From NCBI GenBank assembly GCA_947259105.1, contig CAMYKU010000062.1, positions 1 through 34,862 on the forward strand: a stretch of 34,862 nt of DNA, in the 5' to 3' direction. The position numbers were made by a program, and so were the translations under genes. Numbering within the stretch: position 1 is the first letter of the stretch; each line of letters opens with the position of its first letter. Shown here in pieces: positions 32,197 through 34,862 of this stretch. Source of the DNA: an uncultured Alphaproteobacteria bacterium. Its GTDB lineage: Bacteria > Pseudomonadota > Alphaproteobacteria > UBA8366 > JADFVY01. Below the pieces are notes generated by a model, which saw only the letters and a program-made list of their open reading frames with translations, ran no database searches and was not told where the DNA came from.

Positions 32197-33585
32197 ATGG
32201 TTATCAAGGTCGAGGACGCGCTGCGCACGGACAGGCTCACGGATCTGAAGGAAGCCGACGAGTCCTCGGGGGTTCCGGCTGTATCCCGCGAGGGCGGCCG
32301 GACGCCGCAGATCGTGCCGGATGCGAATCAGCAGACGCCGGCGGTCGGCCAGCGGGTCACGCGCCCGGACAGCCGGCCCCACATCACCGGGCAGACCCGC
32401 TATATCGACGATCTGTCGTTCCCGAACATGCTGCATATGAAGATCCTGCGCAGCGAATACGCCCATGCGCGGATCGTCGGTATCGATGTCAGCGAAGCCG
32501 AGAAGATGCCCGGCGTCGTGGCGACGCTGACCGGCAAGGAAATCCCGGTCAATTCCTTCGGCCCGTCCTATCAGGACCAGCCGGTCCTGGCCGACGACAA
32601 GGTCCGCCACATGGGCGACGGCGTGGTGGCGGTGGCGGCCGAGACCGAACAGCAGGCGCAGGACGCGCTGGCCAAGATCAAAGTCGAATACGAAAAGCTA
32701 CCGCTGGTTCTCGACCCGCTGGAAGCGATGAAGGAGGACTCTCCCAAGATTCACGGCGAGAGCAACATCTATGCGACCAAGGTGATCCGCAAGGGCGATG
32801 TCGACAAGGCGCTGGCCGGGGCCGACCTGGTCATGGAAGCGCGGTTTACGACGCAGATGGTCGAACACGTCCCGATCGAGCCGCACGCCACGATCGCCAT
32901 GTGGGAGCCGGACGGCCGCCTCAAGATCCTGTCCAGTCTCGGCCGGATCACGCTGGGGCGGGCCGATATGGCGCGCACCCTCGACATGCCGGTCAACAGG
33001 ATCCAGGTCGTCGGCACCATCGTCGGCGGCAATTTCGGCGGCAAGAACGAAATCACCACCGAGCCGATCCTCGCCCTGCTGGCCCGCAAGACCGGCCGCC
33101 CGGTTAAGGGCATCTACACGCGCAAGGACGAATTCGTGTCCTCGACGACCCGCCATCCCTTCGTCATGGACTACCAGACCGGGGTCATGAAGGACGGCCG
33201 CATCGTCGCCCGCAGGGTGCGGATCGTCGCCGATGGCGGCGCCTACTGTTCGTGGAGCGAGACCACGCTCGGCAAGGGCGCGATCCTGTCGGTCGGGCCC
33301 TACCGGATCGACAATCTCGAGGTCAAGGCCTACGCGGTCTACACCAACAAGACGACATGCGGCGCGATGCGCGGGTTCGGCGCGCCCCAGGTTTGCTTCG
33401 GATACGAGTCGCACATGGACGACATCGCCCACGAGCTGGGCATCGACCCGCTCGAGATCCGGCTCCGCAATGTGTTCGACGAGGGCTCGTCCAGCCCCAC
33501 CGGGCAGGTGCTCCACAGTGTCGCGGTCAGGGAATCGCTGGACACCGTGGCCGACCGGATCGGCTGGAAGGAGCAGACGCAGTGA
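32197..33585 (+). CDS. Molybdenum hydroxylase, molybdopterin-binding subunit, N-terminal half
   Basis: 462-aa protein covering the first half of a xanthine dehydrogenase-type large subunit: an ~50-residue N-terminal extension of unknown role, then the aldehyde oxidase/xanthine dehydrogenase a/b hammerhead domain from VGQRVTRPDSRPHITGQTRY to about 170, and the first molybdopterin-binding domain with GGNFGGKNE and CGAMRGFGAPQ. It ends with DRIGWKEQTQ, where a normal subunit runs on through a linker into the second domain. The next gene begins with GTG overlapping this stop by 4 bp and supplies that domain. The division matches NdhL of the Eubacterium barkeri nicotinate dehydrogenase, whose Mo subunit is split the same way. 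Substrate unknown. Confidence 0.88.
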   Translation: MVIKVEDALRTDRLTDLKEADESSGVPAVSREGGRTPQIVPDANQQTPAVGQRVTRPDSRPHITGQTRYIDDLSFPNMLHMKILRSEYAHARIVGIDVSEAEKMPGVVATLTGKEIPVNSFGPSYQDQPVLADDKVRHMGDGVVAVAAETEQQAQDALAKIKVEYEKLPLVLDPLEAMKEDSPKIHGESNIYATKVIRKGDVDKALAGADLVMEARFTTQMVEHVPIEPHATIAMWEPDGRLKILSSLGRITLGRADMARTLDMPVNRIQVVGTIVGGNFGGKNEITTEPILALLARKTGRPVKGIYTRKDEFVSSTTRHPFVMDYQTGVMKDGRIVARRVRIVADGGAYCSWSETTLGKGAILSVGPYRIDNLEVKAYAVYTNKTTCGAMRGFGAPQVCFGYESHMDDIAHELGIDPLEIRLRNVFDEGSSSPTGQVLHSVAVRESLDTVADRIGWKEQTQ

Positions 33586-34598
33586 AGCGGCGCGGACGCG
33601 GCATCGCCTGCATGTGGTACCCGATCGGATTCACCGTCGCCGCCAATCCCAGCGCCGCGATGGTCAAGGTCAACGAGGACGGCACGGCCACGGTGCTGAC
33701 CGGCACCGTGGAAACGGGGCAGGGGGCGCTGACGGTCCTCGGGCAGATTGCGGCGGAGGAGCTTGGCATTGCGGCGGCCGACGTGCATGTGGTGTCAGGG
33801 GACACCGACGCGACGCCGATGGATACCGGCGCCATCGCCAGCCGCACCACCTACGTTACCGGCAACGCCATCCAGATGGCCGCGGCCGAAGCCAAGAAGA
33901 TCCTGTTCGAGGTGGCGGCGCCGATGCTTGGCGTGCGGCCCGAACAGCTGGAGGCGCGGGACCGCAGGATCCAGATCATCGGCTTCCCGCAGAAGAACCT
34001 GCCAATCGGCGAGGTTGCGAACCATGCCCAGGTGGTGATGGGTCGCCCGGCCCTGGGCAGCGCCTCCTACAATCCGCCGACCGTGGCGATGGACCCCGAA
34101 ACCGGCCAGGGCAAGCCGTTCAGCACCTATGTCTACGCGGCCCAGGTGGCCGAGGTCGAGGTCGACGACGAGACCGGCGAGGTCGAGGTGCTGCGCATCG
34201 TCGCCGCGCATGATTGCGGCACGCCGATCAACCCGACCCTTGTCGAAGGTCAGGTCGAGGGCGGCATCTCGATGGGCGTCGGCCTGGCGCTGCAGGAGGA
34301 AATCCTGTTCGACGACGAGGGGCGGCAGATCAACCCGAACCTGACCAACTACATCATGCCGACCAGCCTCGACATGCCGGAGATCGAGGTGGATATCGTC
34401 AAGAATTACGACCCGACCGGCCCGTTCGGCGCCAAGGGGGTCGGCGAGCCGACCTCGGTGCCGACGGCGGCCGCCATCGCCAACGCGATCTTCGATGCGG
34501 TCGGCGTGCGCATCTACTCGCTGCCGGCGACATCGGAAAAGGTCCTGATGGCGCTGCGCGAAAAGCAGGCCCGGCAAAAACAGATCCCGGCGGAGTAG
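33582..34598 (+). CDS. Molybdenum hydroxylase, molybdopterin-binding subunit, C-terminal half
   Basis: 338-aa second half of the large subunit (MoCoBD_2). It starts at GTG 33582, overlapping the previous stop as GTGA, and reads KRRGRGIACMW, the usual sequence just after the interdomain linker. GTVETGQGALTVLGQIAAEE binds the cofactor; GPFGAKGVGEPTSVPTAAA contains the catalytic Glu289 of the GVGEP motif. With the N-terminal half (462 aa) it resembles the L and M subunits of nicotinate dehydrogenase in length and split point. A frameshift that split one gene is the alternative; no residue appears to be missing at the junction, which favours a natural split. The gene is followed by repeats. Confidence 0.88.
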   Translation: MKRRGRGIACMWYPIGFTVAANPSAAMVKVNEDGTATVLTGTVETGQGALTVLGQIAAEELGIAAADVHVVSGDTDATPMDTGAIASRTTYVTGNAIQMAAAEAKKILFEVAAPMLGVRPEQLEARDRRIQIIGFPQKNLPIGEVANHAQVVMGRPALGSASYNPPTVAMDPETGQGKPFSTYVYAAQVAEVEVDDETGEVEVLRIVAAHDCGTPINPTLVEGQVEGGISMGVGLALQEEILFDDEGRQINPNLTNYIMPTSLDMPEIEVDIVKNYDPTGPFGAKGVGEPTSVPTAAAIANAIFDAVGVRIYSLPATSEKVLMALREKQARQKQIPAE

Positions 34599-34615
34599 CG
34601 GTCTGCGACACTGGT

Positions 34616-34780
34616 GCGACCTCATACTTCGAGACGCGGCTTCGCCGCTCCTCAGCATGAGGAAACAGGCGTTGGAGCCTCATGCTGAGAGTTTGTGAAT
34701 GTTTCGACACTTGCCTGTCTGGCGCCGGCTTTCGCCGGCAATTAATCGTGTTTTCACCCCCACCCCAACCCTCCCCCATC
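34616..34780. repeat. Nested palindromic repeats, cut by an insertion sequence
   Basis: Follows the hydroxylase operon. 34616-34662 is a left arm of the CTCAGCATGAGG family; 34678-34689 starts its right arm, which is then replaced at 34688 by the AGAGTTTGTGAAT element (also at 687-705 and 886-904), with a GGCGCCGGC/GCCGGC hairpin at 34721-34739. This in turn leads into CCCTCCCCCATC (34769-34780), where the insertion sequence begins. The left junction is identical to that of the copy at 651-975. No gene is seen here. Confidence 0.65.
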
Positions 34781-34862
34781 TGTATGGACCGGGGAGATGG
34801 TGGACACCCGTTTGGGGACATGGTGGACGCATTTTTGTCATGGCGCATGTTTGAGATCAACG
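34781..34862 (+). mobile_element. Left end of an insertion sequence, probably IS21 family (partial)
   Basis: The palindromic repeat stops abruptly after CCCTCCCCCATC and new sequence starts with TGTATGGACC at 34781. Within 50 bp there are two near-identical direct repeats, GGGGAGATGGTGGAC (34791-34805) and GGGGACATGGTGGAC (34814-34828), 14 of 15 bases the same, as is usual for transposase-binding sites at IS21 ends, which also begin with TG. An open frame starting ATG 34847 (MFEIN) runs off the window and could be the transposase start. Family assignment is tentative; IS481-type ends are an alternative. Confidence 0.5.

Overview
This is a GC-rich, densely coded chromosomal segment from an alphaproteobacterium. 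The Rhodospirillales-like flavour comes from TRAP and tripartite tricarboxylate (TTT) transporters, Gfo/Idh/MocA dehydrogenases, molybdenum hydroxylase genes, a DUF1127-like protein and abundant intergenic palindromes. No rRNA, tRNA or CRISPR array was seen. The taxonomic call is an inference from gene content only.

Region 1 (1-11940) concerns aromatic acids. On the minus strand, in transcription order, lie a MetE-like core protein, a TRAP transporter (dctP, dctQ, dctM), a 4-hydroxybenzoyl-CoA-type thioesterase, iorA, an ArsR/SRPBCC pair, iorB and a partial pcaD. pobA is divergent, on the plus strand, with its active-site residues conserved. PobA makes protocatechuate, PcaD acts late in the 3-oxoadipate branch, and IorAB would convert aryl-pyruvates to aryl-acetyl-CoA.

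Region 2 (12131-19509) is mixed: a secreted EEP-fold hydrolase, convergent intergenic hairpins, a UbiE-like methyltransferase, two small orphan genes (one MORN-like), aroQ, a two-domain PEP-synthase-like protein coupled to a non-canonical M24 protein, and a DUF1127-like gene with a clear terminator.

Region 3 (19715-28205, plus strand) looks like organic-acid or sugar-acid catabolism: DUF1330, a Gfo/Idh/MocA oxidoreductase, a frameshifted cupin, a TRAP-type binding protein with no signal peptide, an Ldh2-type dehydrogenase, a complete TTT transporter and a second Gfo/Idh/MocA oxidoreductase.

Region 4 (28407-34598, plus strand) holds an AEC carrier, then a LeuA/homocitrate-synthase-like enzyme followed by a four-gene molybdenum hydroxylase. 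Its large subunit is split into two genes overlapping by GTGA, as in nicotinate dehydrogenase. A similar promoter-like motif precedes the TTT operon and this operon. The substrate is unknown, and this is the best candidate for an undescribed pathway.

Intergenic DNA carries at least three families of palindromic repeats, nested in one another at both ends of the window. The right-hand copy is interrupted by the end of an insertion sequence, probably of the IS21 type.
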